A DNA stretch of 64,000 nucleotides from Ignatzschineria cameli (lineage in GTDB: Bacteria > Pseudomonadota > Gammaproteobacteria > Cardiobacteriales > Wohlfahrtiimonadaceae). A model generated the notes under the pieces. That model was not told the DNA's origin. It worked only from the letters and a program-made list of their open reading frames with translations, and searched no databases. Below, piece after piece: positions 55,547 through 64,000 of this stretch. Numbering within the stretch: the stretch's first letter is position 1; the number at the start of each line of letters is the position of its first letter. The DNA is taken from assembly GCF_003121895.1 (NCBI RefSeq), contig NZ_QEWW01000009.1:1-64000 (forward strand), in the 5' to 3' direction. The position numbers and the translations under genes are program-made.

Positions 55547-57109
55547 ATGACCGTCAAAGTAAAGAAGAACCGGCTACTCAATACGCTTGAGTGGCTTGGC
55601 AATGCATTACCACATCCTGTGGTTCTATTTATAATCTTAATATCCCTGATACTGATCGCTTCTGCTGTGGGATCTCATTTTGGACTAAGCGTCACCGATC
55701 CTCGCCCTGAAGGTGCGCCGGGAAGAGTGCCTGGAGGAGTGATAGAAGTTGTGAATCTTCTCAATCCCGATGGAATTCGTAAGATTCTCTCTAGTATTGT
55801 CACGAACTTTACAAGCTTTACCCCATTGGGAACCGTACTTGTTGCGATGTTAGGGGTTGGAATTGCCGATAGTGCCGGGCTCTTCTCTGCAGGAATGCGT
55901 TTAGTTGTCCTAAAAGCACCGATCCGTTTTACCACTCCTGCGATTGTTTTTGCCGGCGTTATGTCTAATACTGCCGGGGAATTAGGTTACGTCGTTCTCA
56001 TCCCTCTTTCTGCGGTGATCTTCCACTCAATAGGGCGTAATCCCCTTGCCGGTCTTGCAGCTGCCTTTGCCGGCGTTTCTGGAGGCTATTCAGCGAACCT
56101 TCTCTTAGGAACGGTTGATCCCCTCTTATCAGGAATTACGCAAGAAGCTGCGCGTATTATTGATCCTGACTATATCGTTGGTGCTGAAGCTAACTGGTAT
56201 TTCATGGCTTTTAGTACCTTTATTGTCACCTTCCTCGGCTGGTTTGTGACTGATAAAATTGTCGAGCCACAATTAGGTCCTTACGATTCTTCGGAGATGA
56301 GCGAAGATGAGGATAACATTGCCATGTCTGCAGAAGTCACCCCTATTGAGAAGAAAGGACTCATCTGGGCAGGTATCAGCTTTGTCATCTTAGCCGTAAT
56401 CGTTGCATTGATGGTCGTGCCGGAAAATGGCATTTTACGTAATCAAACAACAGGAGAGATTGCAAACTCCCCCTTCTTCCGCTCCATTGTTATCTTTATC
56501 TTTATCTTCTTTGCGGTGCCGGGTATTGTTTATGGCGCAATTGTGAAGAAGTTTAAGAACGATCGAGATATTATCAATGCAATGGCAGGCGCTATGAGTT
56601 CAATGGGACTCTATCTGGTAATAGTCTTCTTTGCCGCGCAATTTATTGCCTTCTTTAACTGGACAAACATTGGACAAATTCTGGTTGTTCACGGCGCAAA
56701 TTTTATTACCAGTATCGAAATTAATAGTATTGTACTCTTTATCGGATTTATTATTATCTGTGCTTTTGTCAATATTATGATGAGCTCCGCTTCGGCACAA
56801 TGGGCAGTCACAGCACCGATCTTTGTTCCGATGTTGATGCTTGCAGGCTATGCACCAGAAACAATTCAAGCAGCCTACCGTATTGGTGATTCTGTCACCA
56901 ATATTATTACTCCGATGATGAGCTACTTTGCACTTATTGTTGCGATCGCACTTAAATATCGCCGTAATGCCGGCATTGGGACAATTCTTTCGATGATGGT
57001 GCCCTACTCTGTTGTCTTCTTTGTCGTTTGGGTCGCTATCTTCTGTATCTGGGTCTTTGTGTTGGGAATTCCGGTCGGCCCTGGTTCTGCAATCTACTTC
57101 AACCCATAG
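55547..57109 (+). CDS. abgT: AbgT-family transporter
   Basis: A 520-residue membrane protein with about 12-13 helices. Its opening NRLLNTLEWLGNALPHPVVLF and the GYSANLLLGTVDPLLSGIT, SSASAQWAVTAPIFVPMLML and IGDSVTNIITPMMSYF blocks are characteristic of AbgT, the p-aminobenzoyl-glutamate carrier; some members also export sulfonamides or act on antifolate compounds. No abgAB hydrolase genes are nearby, so peptide salvage is unconfirmed. CGGAG precedes the start. It ends in three successive hairpins. Confidence 0.93.
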   Translation: MTVKVKKNRLLNTLEWLGNALPHPVVLFIILISLILIASAVGSHFGLSVTDPRPEGAPGRVPGGVIEVVNLLNPDGIRKILSSIVTNFTSFTPLGTVLVAMLGVGIADSAGLFSAGMRLVVLKAPIRFTTPAIVFAGVMSNTAGELGYVVLIPLSAVIFHSIGRNPLAGLAAAFAGVSGGYSANLLLGTVDPLLSGITQEAARIIDPDYIVGAEANWYFMAFSTFIVTFLGWFVTDKIVEPQLGPYDSSEMSEDEDNIAMSAEVTPIEKKGLIWAGISFVILAVIVALMVVPENGILRNQTTGEIANSPFFRSIVIFIFIFFAVPGIVYGAIVKKFKNDRDIINAMAGAMSSMGLYLVIVFFAAQFIAFFNWTNIGQILVVHGANFITSIEINSIVLFIGFIIICAFVNIMMSSASAQWAVTAPIFVPMLMLAGYAPETIQAAYRIGDSVTNIITPMMSYFALIVAIALKYRRNAGIGTILSMMVPYSVVFFVVWVAIFCIWVFVLGIPVGPGSAIYFNP

Positions 57110-57460
57110 AAAAAAGATTAGTAGCTCGATCAGCAACAAAAGATCTATAACAAGGGATCTATGACAAAAAAGCTGTCACTAGCAGTGATTCTACCGCTTG
57201 TAGTACTTATAGCGGTAGATATAAAACAAGATAAATTATAGCTATCAAAAAAGCCCGATGACATTACCTATACATTCGTCACCGGGCTTTACTTTTTCTG
57301 GAAAATTCTACATTGATAGAGCTCCCTCAATCAGGTGAATCTCAATCAGATAAGTCTCTAACAAATAACTCAATCAATAATAATTGATCGATTATTATAC
57401 ATTGTGAATTGTAGTCTACTGAGCTCTAAAATAGAAAATATTTTAAAACTAAAACTTAAA
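57110..57460. other. 351-bp gap after abgT
   Basis: Contains the hairpins at 57180-57290. No gene is seen between them and the zinc-ribbon gene. Confidence 0.45.
57180..57290 (+). terminator. Cluster of hairpins after abgT
   Basis: TCTACCGCT / AGCGGTAGA (57190-57219) and AAAGCCCGATGAC / GTCACCGGGCTTT (57250-57290). The second is followed by TACTTTTT on the plus strand and is the better terminator, also active in the other direction. Confidence 0.75.
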
Positions 57461-57643
57461 CTAAAATTTAAAGCCCTTCACCACTTTATTAAAATCACGC
57501 TGATCAACCCCCATCTCTATCTTAATAGAGCCACATTTAGGGCAAAATGAGGGTGGCGATAAATTATCACTTTGAGGCTTTCCAACCCATTTACAATCTA
57601 AACAGAGGTATCTTAATGGTGTATCTTTATAGGGTATTGGCAT
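57461..57643 (-). CDS. Small zinc-ribbon protein
   Basis: A 60-residue protein with two CxxC pairs, CLDC (about 14-17) and CPKC (about 34-37), the pattern of a rubredoxin-like or zinc-ribbon metal site. Probably cytoplasmic; function unknown. No close operon partner. The start is weakly supported because the upstream sequence has only a poor AGAGAG. It could be a small redox or nucleic-acid-binding protein. Confidence 0.65.
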   Translation of the reverse strand: MPIPYKDTPLRYLCLDCKWVGKPQSDNLSPPSFCPKCGSIKIEMGVDQRDFNKVVKGFKF

Positions 57644-58004
57644 AATGGACTCTCTTTAGTAAAAAATTAAAACCAATAATAAAACGGATTTTTCCCTGAG
57701 GGTTAAATCAAGCGATTAAGAAATTAATAGATTCAAATAATAGACTGATCTATAAATTCTATCATGATAACCCTCAATTCCTTCTTACTTTATACTATCA
57801 ATGATAATGAAATATCACTGTAGCTGGATATTTATATAAGGTGCTGACCAATTAGTGAGTGCTGATATATTTTGAATTTTTAAACTATTATATTATCTTA
57901 ATAGGTAGTAATAAAATTATAAATAAAGATAATAAAAACTAAATATAAAGCAGATCTACAAAACAGAGCTATGACCTCTGTTCCTACCATTATAGGAGTT
58001 AATT
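57644..58004. other. 361-bp gap upstream of the HsdR-N gene
   Basis: AT-rich. A GTGCTGA element occurs twice near 57840-57870. No clear promoter or gene; AGGAG lies seven bases before the next ATG. Confidence 0.4.
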
Positions 58005-59084
58005 ATGGATTTTTCAGAAAGGCTACTTTCAGTATCTAAACGTGTTAGCCAGCAGAGCGATATTATCGAAACCGAAGAAGCAACTAAAACAGCGCTAATT
58101 ATGCCCTTTATTCACCAAGTTCTTGGTTATGATGTTTTTAACCCGGCTGAGGTAATCCCCGAATTTACCGCAGATGTAGGTGTAAAAAAAGGAGAAAAGA
58201 TCGATTATGCCATAGTTGATAATAGTGAAATCGCTATTCTCATCGAGGCAAAAAAGATTGGGGAAGAACTCAATGAGCAACATGCATCACAACTATTTCG
58301 TTATTTTGGAACAACTACAGCTAAAATAGCGATTTTAACCAATGGTCGTTATTATCGTTTTTATACAGATCTAGATGCGCCAAATAAGATGGATAGCCAA
58401 CCTTTTCTTGAACTCGATATGCTTGATATTGATGCCCATATTGTGCCAGAAATTAAGAAGCTTACCAAAGCTAATTTTGATGTCGATTCTGTAGTTAATG
58501 CGGCAGGAGAACTTAAATATCTCAGTCAGTTAAAACACCTACTAGAGAAACAGATTAAAGATCCCGCCGAAGACTTTATACGTTTCTGTATCACAAATGT
58601 TTATGGTGGAATTATTACCCAAAAAGTACGAGAGCAATTTACACCATTGATTCAAAAAGCTTTAACTCAGTTTATTGATGATCGCGTTAACAATAGATTA
58701 AAATCAGCACTCGCCCAACAAACAGACTCTCCTAATAAAAGTGCTATAGAGTCTATCGAAATCACTGATGAAAATGAAATCCCTGATGATGGGATAATCA
58801 CAACTGAGGAAGAATTGGAAGGCTTTAATATTGTTAAGGCAATTGTTAGAAAACACATTGATGCAGAACGGATCTGTCAACGAGATACTAAAAGTTACTT
58901 TGGTGTTCTGTTAGATGATAATAATCGCAAACCAATATGTCGATTACACTTTAACCGAGCACAGAAATATATTGGTATATTTGATGAAGAGAAAGTCGAA
59001 GAACGCCATCCAATTGAGAGCTTAGATGATATATTTAACTTTGAGGAAGCACTTGTAAAAACAGCTCTCTCTTATGAAAGTTAA
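58005..59084 (+). CDS. Solitary type I restriction HsdR-N-domain protein
   Basis: A 359-residue protein whose N-terminal ~150 residues match the HSDR_N (restriction endonuclease-like) domain. The PD-(D/E)xK centre is KIDYAI (Asp67) followed by ILIEAKK (Glu81, Lys83), with an upstream Glu in ETEEATKTALIMPFI. The C-terminal part (about 230-359) is unlike HsdR: there is no helicase domain, and no hsdM or hsdS nearby. It may be a nuclease from a small defence system, a repair protein or a remnant. No transfer signs in the flanks. Confidence 0.75.
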   Translation: MDFSERLLSVSKRVSQQSDIIETEEATKTALIMPFIHQVLGYDVFNPAEVIPEFTADVGVKKGEKIDYAIVDNSEIAILIEAKKIGEELNEQHASQLFRYFGTTTAKIAILTNGRYYRFYTDLDAPNKMDSQPFLELDMLDIDAHIVPEIKKLTKANFDVDSVVNAAGELKYLSQLKHLLEKQIKDPAEDFIRFCITNVYGGIITQKVREQFTPLIQKALTQFIDDRVNNRLKSALAQQTDSPNKSAIESIEITDENEIPDDGIITTEEELEGFNIVKAIVRKHIDAERICQRDTKSYFGVLLDDNNRKPICRLHFNRAQKYIGIFDEEKVEERHPIESLDDIFNFEEALVKTALSYES

Positions 59085-59159
59085 AAAGAGTTTACAGACT
59101 ACAATTTATCGACTAAAAAAATAATAAATTATGATCCAGCAATTCATTGATTAAAAACT

Positions 59160-59195
59160 CAAAAGCCCGGCTCTTTTGAGAGCAAGGGCTTTCTC
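59160..59195. terminator. Bidirectional terminator between HsdR-N and esterase genes
   Basis: Stems AAAGCCC / GGGCTTT (59162-59168, 59186-59192) with inner GCTCT / AGAGC, between convergent genes. Confidence 0.88.
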
Positions 59196-59258
59196 TTTGA
59201 TCAACTAACTTCAACTGACTCAGATCGATCAATAATCCTTGTAAAGCGCCTTCAGGGC

Positions 59259-60122
59259 CTACTTCAGAGCTTCACATTTTTGGCTCATATAGGGCAATGC
59301 TCGGATTGAGGAATCTCTAAAAACCATCCAATCATGATCACCATCGATCACTCGATACTCCACATCTTCAGGCTGATAATTGTGTAATGTCCAATAGAGC
59401 TTAGCGGCGGCAAGCACAATTCCTAAAGAGTCATGATCACCCGATTCAATCCAGATCGGAACAACTAGATCTTTCTGATAGTAGTTATTAAGCCTCGCTG
59501 TGTAGAGCGAATCGCCCCATGCTTTCTCATCAAATTGATTATCTTTTACAAATTGTGCTGTTTGACGTGCTGTTGATGTTTCAGGTGGAAGCGGATCATA
59601 AATTGCCGGACTTAAAACCCCGGCAGCACAGAAGAGCTCAGGATGAGAGAGGCTTAAATTGAGCGCACCATAGCCACCCATAGAGAGCCCTCCAACCGAT
59701 CTTCCGGCACGATCTTCACGAACATTGAATGTTTTTTCAATATAAGGGATAAATTCCTCAACAAATGCCGTCTCCGCCTTCTCGGCATTACCATCTGTAT
59801 ACCAAGTACTAGGACCAAAGGTCGGCATGACAATCACAGAATCTCGTAACTCTCCACGCTTCATCAGCTGATCAGCCGTCACTTTAATACCTCCTTTCAC
59901 AAGCCAATCTGTATTAGAACCACTGGCACCATGGAGCATATAGATCACGGGATATTTATCCGATTGAGTCGCATCATAGCCATCAGGAAGATAGACTTGC
60001 ATCGTCACATCTCGATCTAAAAGCGCTGAATTATAAGACGCCTCAACAACTTCACTCTCAGCATAAGAGAGCGTCGTCGAGCAGAGAAGCATTCCCACGG
60101 TTACTGTTAATAATTTTTTCAT
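59259..60122 (-). CDS. Secreted alpha/beta-hydrolase esterase (esterase D-like)
   Basis: A 287-residue hydrolase with a Sec signal peptide (about 1-22, ending SYA). The nucleophile elbow is GLSMGGYGALN (about 144-154), and the C-terminal IDGDHDWMVFRD supplies the catalytic His. MLHGASGSNTDW is the oxyanion-hole region. The pattern matches the esterase D/feruloyl esterase (Fes, S-formylglutathione hydrolase) family; the signal peptide suggests it cuts extracellular esters such as lipids or phenolic esters, not formylglutathione. Single gene. Confidence 0.85.
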   Translation of the reverse strand: MKKLLTVTVGMLLCSTTLSYAESEVVEASYNSALLDRDVTMQVYLPDGYDATQSDKYPVIYMLHGASGSNTDWLVKGGIKVTADQLMKRGELRDSVIVMPTFGPSTWYTDGNAEKAETAFVEEFIPYIEKTFNVREDRAGRSVGGLSMGGYGALNLSLSHPELFCAAGVLSPAIYDPLPPETSTARQTAQFVKDNQFDEKAWGDSLYTARLNNYYQKDLVVPIWIESGDHDSLGIVLAAAKLYWTLHNYQPEDVEYRVIDGDHDWMVFRDSSIRALPYMSQKCEALK

Positions 60123-60575
60123 TTCTACCTCCTAAGGTGTATCGCATTCGATGCCCATTTTGATTTTTATTATTGAATGTTGGAGGTCTAACGCTCTAAA
60201 GATCTTGATTGAACAACCCATATCTTATTACGCAGAGCGGCTCGGGAGTTAGTCTCTATTTATACTTATTTTTGATACTAAAAAACGCAATCCGCCTTTA
60301 CTTCCTTTTTTGTTATATCGGATTTTTTGAGGAAAAGATAGCAGTTTTTTACAGAGATCAAAAAAGAATTAATCAGAATAAAATATTCAGATAAAGCACT
60401 AAAATGGGAGGCTAATATTTTGAAAACCTGTAAAAAATATAATAACAATGGATTTTGATATGATTATTTTTATACTATTTTATAAATAGCCATTACTAAA
60501 CTCGTAATGGCTATTGTAGGATGATAACGACATCTTCTTATCTTAATAATGATATAGAGATATAACGAAAGGATA
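60123..60575. other. 453-bp gap
   Basis: Contains the esterase promoter region and the hairpin at 60485-60515. No gene recognised; an open frame at 60209-60394 has no ribosome binding site. Confidence 0.4.
60485..60515 (-). terminator. Hairpin after the Sel1 gene
   Basis: Perfect 12-bp stem AATAGCCATTAC / GTAATGGCTATT, loop TAAACTC. The U-tract on the minus strand is broken (TTTATAAAAT), so termination is likely but not certain. Confidence 0.7.
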
Positions 60576-61274
60576 TTACTCTTCCTCTTTCTTCTCTTCA
60601 TTTAAGAGATTTTCAATCTGCCCAAGCAGATCACAGCTCTTTTGATGTCCTTCGTCACACCCCTTTTTCAAAGCTAGTTGACTTCCCTCTAAATCTGCTT
60701 CTACTCCTGTTCCTGTCGCATAAACTAGCGCTAACTCATAAAGCGCATCTAATGACCCTCTATTGGCGGCATCTTGATAGAGATTCAGCGCAACCTCAAA
60801 CTCTCTTTCGCTTTGTGGTTGATAACGATAGATATTAGCAAGCTTTAATTGTGCCGGCAGATAACCATTTGCGATAGCACGTGCATACCAATATTGAGCA
60901 GAAATTCTATCCCCCTCTTCAGCTGCATAATCCCCTAAAAAATCAATTGCACCTAATTCATTAAAATTAATCGCGCTCTTTTCAATCTCTTGAATCCCTT
61001 TAGCTTTATCTGCTGATTGCCCTATCCCATGAAAGTAGAGTTGCCCCAAGATAAAGAGATCATTCCCGGTATAATTCCCTTGAGCAATGACTTTTTCTAA
61101 GCACCGCAGGGTCTCTTGTTCATTTAAATCTACACAATGACTCGAATCTATCACCTCAATAACTTCTACCTCCGGCATCAAGAACGACTCTGCCGATTTT
61201 TTCTGTTGCTCAACCACCATAAATATATTAAGCCCCAATATCACAACTAACACTGCCAAAATAACTCTATTCAT
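60576..61274 (-). CDS. Sel1-repeat protein with N-terminal membrane anchor
   Basis: A 232-residue protein. One hydrophobic helix (about 3-22) anchors it, with the remainder in the periplasm. Sel1-like repeats (helix pairs) are visible, for example GNDLFILGQLYFHGIGQSADKAKG, AQYWYARAIANGYLPAQLKLANIYRY and SLDALYELALVYATGTGVEADLEG, covering about 70-215. The tail is acidic (LLNEEKKEEE). Such proteins usually act as protein-interaction scaffolds. It is adjacent to the trimeric autotransporter gene and may be co-expressed. Confidence 0.85.
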   Translation of the reverse strand: MNRVILAVLVVILGLNIFMVVEQQKKSAESFLMPEVEVIEVIDSSHCVDLNEQETLRCLEKVIAQGNYTGNDLFILGQLYFHGIGQSADKAKGIQEIEKSAINFNELGAIDFLGDYAAEEGDRISAQYWYARAIANGYLPAQLKLANIYRYQPQSEREFEVALNLYQDAANRGSLDALYELALVYATGTGVEADLEGSQLALKKGCDEGHQKSCDLLGQIENLLNEEKKEEE

Positions 61275-61310
61275 CTAATCAATCCTCTTTTAAACTCATT
61301 ATTAAATTAC

Positions 61311-61336
61311 AAAAAGAGCGCCACCAATGGGCGCTC
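61311..61336 (-). terminator. Terminator of the autotransporter gene
   Basis: GAGCGCC / GGCGCTC with a 7-base loop; the minus strand continues with five T. Confidence 0.9.
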
Positions 61337-61396
61337 CTTATTTTATGCAAAAACTGCACTTATCATGCCTCTATTATAAAATAATAGAACACTAAA

Positions 61397-64000
61397 TTAG
61401 AAGCTAAATGCAACACCAACACCAACGCCGGCCTTGTTTTGCGTATCATAAGAACCTTGGACTCTAAATCGACCATTATCACCCAATTTAAACTCCATCC
61501 CTATCGACATCGCCGCTTCACCATCATAACTAGCGACCCCCATTCCCATCGAATACTTAGCGTAATCCATATAAGGAATTGAGCTCATCGCCATCGCACT
61601 TGCGGTACCAGCACTCGCACGCTTCCGGTTTTCATGAACCGTTTTTTCAAGATGAGAGATACGATTATTATAATGATCTAACGTTTTATTAATGTGTTTA
61701 ATCTGAGTCGTATTTGATGTTACTTGTTGATTAGTTTCCCAAAGTTGACCACCATTAACTACTTCTTGTGATCCCTTCTCAACTTTACCATTGGCAACGC
61801 CTACAATCTTACGATTTCCTACATTAAGTGTTGTTTCACTATTAATATCGGTATTGTCAGCAATAATAATTTGATTCTTTTCGCGATCTAACTGGAATAT
61901 TCCCACTTCACCAGTCGTAATGCTATTGGCTAAATGTTCAATTGATGCACCAACATTGTTGAATGTTTTATCACCAATAACATACTCAGGAGTTGTAATA
62001 TAACCATTTTCATCAATCGTTGCACCTCCACCAAACATCTCGGCTATCGATTTATTTGATGCATATAATTGACTACCGTTAATAGCATCCTTTGACTCTG
62101 ATACAATTTGACCATCCTTAACCCCTGTTAAAGTAAGGTCTTTATCACCATTAGAGATATTAAAAGTATTCGCATCTTTTGCAAGCCCATTATCAATAAT
62201 CAAAGAGTTACCATCTTCAGAAACCTGAATGAGGCCAGCTTTACCATCCGCAATATTACTAATATTTCCTTCGATATTGGTAATCCTGTTTTCATGGTTT
62301 TCAAGCTTTTTATCCTGCCCATCTAAGCGTCCTGTTACATACTCAAATCCCTCATTAACACTTGTAATTGGCTTCTCTGCTTTTAATGCACCTCCAAAAT
62401 CAACCCCTGTTAAAAGACCATTTTCTACTTTAGCGTCACCGCCCATTGCATCGGTAATTCCATCAAGATTTTTACCATTAATATTAGTAATATTTTCAAA
62501 TTTTTGATTTGTTGCAAAAAGTTGAGAACCATTTACCGCATCAAGCGAATCTGGAGAGACTTTACCATTAGCAACTCCGGTTAAAGTACGTGAATCTATT
62601 CCGTTAGAGAAATCGAAAATCGTCGCCACTTTAACACCAGCTAAACTATTATCAATCACGATTCGATTACCAGATAGCTTAATAAGGCCAACCTCCCCGC
62701 CCATAATATTATTAATACTATTCATATTATTGGTAATGCGTTCATCATGCTTAGATAAAGTACCACCAACATTTTCAAATGCTGCATAAACATTGGTTAA
62801 CTCATCTTTAGCCCCTAAAGCATCTTGGAAGTTAACCCTAGTTAACTGACCATCTTCATTAAGCTCAGCTTTACCGCCTAACGCATTAGCAACATTTAAA
62901 TTTGCCATATGAAGTTGTGAGCCATTAATTGCTTCAACAGAGTTTTGTGATATCTCACCCTCAGCAATACCAGTTAATAGGCGATTAATCGCTTCATCTT
63001 CTTCATCAGCTCTTATAGAGAAATCAAAAGTATCAGCACCGCCAGCTAATTTATTGTCTATTACTAAAGATTTTCCATCTTCAGCAAGCTGAACAAGACC
63101 TGATTTACCGTTAATAATGCTCTTGATATTAGTTGTATTCTCTGTAAGACGAAAATCATGATCCGATAAAGTATCACCAACATTCTCAAATGCATCATAA
63201 ACATTGATTAACTCATCTTTAGTACCTAAAGCCTCTTGGAAATTAACGCCTGTTAACTGACCATCTTCATCAAGCTTCGCACCACCTCCTAAAGCTGTAG
63301 CAACACCTGTACCAACTGTAAATAATTGACCTCCTGTTACCGCATCTTTAGAGCCTGTGGCAATAGTTCCATCCGCTAAACCTGTTAACGTACGACCTTC
63401 TTCACCATTTGAAATATCAAAAGTTAATGCATTCTCAGCAAGTTCGTTATCAATGATGAGTTTTGTACTGCCATCATTCAACTGAATTAGACCCGCTTTA
63501 CCTGCAACAACTTTTGAAACGTCATCTTTAATACCGCCAATCACTTCACCAACTGAGCCAGACTCTCCATCTTCACCGATGCCTAAGCCACTGTTGATAT
63601 CATCAACGACTTTGCTCGTTGCATCAACTCGTTTATCAAGATTTTCAAATCCACCATAGACTGATTCAATCTTCTCGCCTTCAGCTAAACCGGTAAATGC
63701 ACCTGAGAAGTCAACGCCGGTTAATTGACCATCTTTAAAAGTGGCATTACCTCCAAGCACTTTTGCCACATTTTGATTTGCTACATGAAGCTGTGAGCCA
63801 TTGATGGCATCAAGTGAATCCTGAGCGATCTGTCCTGCCTTCACTCCTGTTAGCGTACGACCTTTTTCATCTGCTTTAGCTATATTAAATACGTCAGCTT
63901 CTTGAGCTAGCTTATTATCCACGATGATTTGTGTACCATCATCATTTAACTTAATCAGACCCGCTCTACCAGCAACAACGCTTGAAACGTCATCTTTAAT
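61397..64000 (-). CDS. Trimeric autotransporter adhesin, YadA type (3' part)
   Basis: The reading frame is open to the window edge at 64000, so only the C-terminal portion is present (more than 860 residues). It has about five repeat units of roughly 110-140 residues: TLTGVxxGxIxxxSxDAINGSQL heads, then LTGVDF, FENV...LxxHDxRITN coiled segments and GLIQL..DGxSLIIDNxLA stretches, all typical of trimeric adhesin heads and stalks. The C-terminal ~70 residues (from MSSIPYMDYAKYSMGMGVAS) form the YadA-anchor beta-barrel, ending in GVAFSF. It binds host or cell surfaces as a homotrimer. The signal peptide lies beyond the window. Confidence 0.95.
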   Translation of the reverse strand: MKDDVSSVVAGRAGLIKLNDDGTQIIVDNKLAQEADVFNIAKADEKGRTLTGVKAGQIAQDSLDAINGSQLHVANQNVAKVLGGNATFKDGQLTGVDFSGAFTGLAEGEKIESVYGGFENLDKRVDATSKVVDDINSGLGIGEDGESGSVGEVIGGIKDDVSKVVAGKAGLIQLNDGSTKLIIDNELAENALTFDISNGEEGRTLTGLADGTIATGSKDAVTGGQLFTVGTGVATALGGGAKLDEDGQLTGVNFQEALGTKDELINVYDAFENVGDTLSDHDFRLTENTTNIKSIINGKSGLVQLAEDGKSLVIDNKLAGGADTFDFSIRADEEDEAINRLLTGIAEGEISQNSVEAINGSQLHMANLNVANALGGKAELNEDGQLTRVNFQDALGAKDELTNVYAAFENVGGTLSKHDERITNNMNSINNIMGGEVGLIKLSGNRIVIDNSLAGVKVATIFDFSNGIDSRTLTGVANGKVSPDSLDAVNGSQLFATNQKFENITNINGKNLDGITDAMGGDAKVENGLLTGVDFGGALKAEKPITSVNEGFEYVTGRLDGQDKKLENHENRITNIEGNISNIADGKAGLIQVSEDGNSLIIDNGLAKDANTFNISNGDKDLTLTGVKDGQIVSESKDAINGSQLYASNKSIAEMFGGGATIDENGYITTPEYVIGDKTFNNVGASIEHLANSITTGEVGIFQLDREKNQIIIADNTDINSETTLNVGNRKIVGVANGKVEKGSQEVVNGGQLWETNQQVTSNTTQIKHINKTLDHYNNRISHLEKTVHENRKRASAGTASAMAMSSIPYMDYAKYSMGMGVASYDGEAAMSIGMEFKLGDNGRFRVQGSYDTQNKAGVGVGVAFSF

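Noticed and set aside
57810-57835. Fur box upstream of the HsdR-N gene
   Set aside because: GATAATGA matches one half of the box, but the other half does not fit.

Overview
The window reads as a chromosomal segment of a low-GC gammaproteobacterium. The petABC-sspA-sspB block, the dnaX-ybaB-recR cluster, rpsF-rpsR-rplI, kdsB, fur and the Mla proteins are all typical of that class. AT-rich gaps, several periplasmic dehydrogenases, Tat-exported TRAP binding proteins and a trimeric autotransporter suggest a host-associated relative of Ignatzschineria/Cardiobacteriales. That placement is an inference from gene content and was not tested. I see no insertion sequence, integrase, prophage or CRISPR array.

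Layout. 0-5 kb: an anion permease, a GNAT acetyltransferase, a CDF metal exporter and a dihaem cytochrome c peroxidase. 5.5-9.5 kb (minus strand): tRNA-Gly, tRNA-Cys, SRP RNA (ffs), dnaX, ybaB, recR and hinT behind one strong promoter; dnaX carries a run of nine A at the place where gamma/tau frameshifting occurs in other bacteria. 9.7-16.3 kb: mlaC and mlaB, murB, a PpiD-like chaperone, a GT39 glycosyltransferase and fur. 16.5-24.5 kb: fructose-1,6-bisphosphatase, then one TRAP permease pair followed by three paralogous Tat-type binding proteins. 24.5-29.1 kb: efp, the cytochrome bc1 complex and sspAB. 29-36 kb: housekeeping genes (xseA-mazG, kdsB, psd, rpsF-rpsR-rplI); the mazG/kdsB gap holds two perfect DnaA boxes.

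36-55 kb is dominated by respiratory oxidation of organic compounds: a three-subunit molybdenum aldehyde dehydrogenase with a trihaem cytochrome, an oxalate decarboxylase-type bicupin, a DUF1275 membrane protein, a two-domain nitrilase-fold protein, an MscS-like channel, an SQR-like flavoprotein and a three-subunit gluconate-dehydrogenase-type enzyme with a second trihaem cytochrome. Electrons from the two dehydrogenases presumably enter the quinone/cytochrome c pool also served by the bc1 complex in this window. 55-64 kb holds a small lipoprotein, an AbgT transporter, a zinc-ribbon protein, a solitary HsdR-N nuclease-like protein, a secreted esterase, a Sel1-repeat protein and the 3' part of a YadA-type trimeric autotransporter cut by the window end.

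The most unusual structure outside the genes is a recurring one: at least twelve intergenic positions carry short degenerate tandem arrays (unit 7-14 bp, 3-6 copies), each with a different unit sequence. Two in one gap have exactly 10-bp periods. Other non-coding signals are a pair of mutually exclusive hairpins that could hide the sspA ribosome binding site, and a short leader ORF plus terminator ahead of the TRAP operon. I did not find a clearly new multi-gene system.
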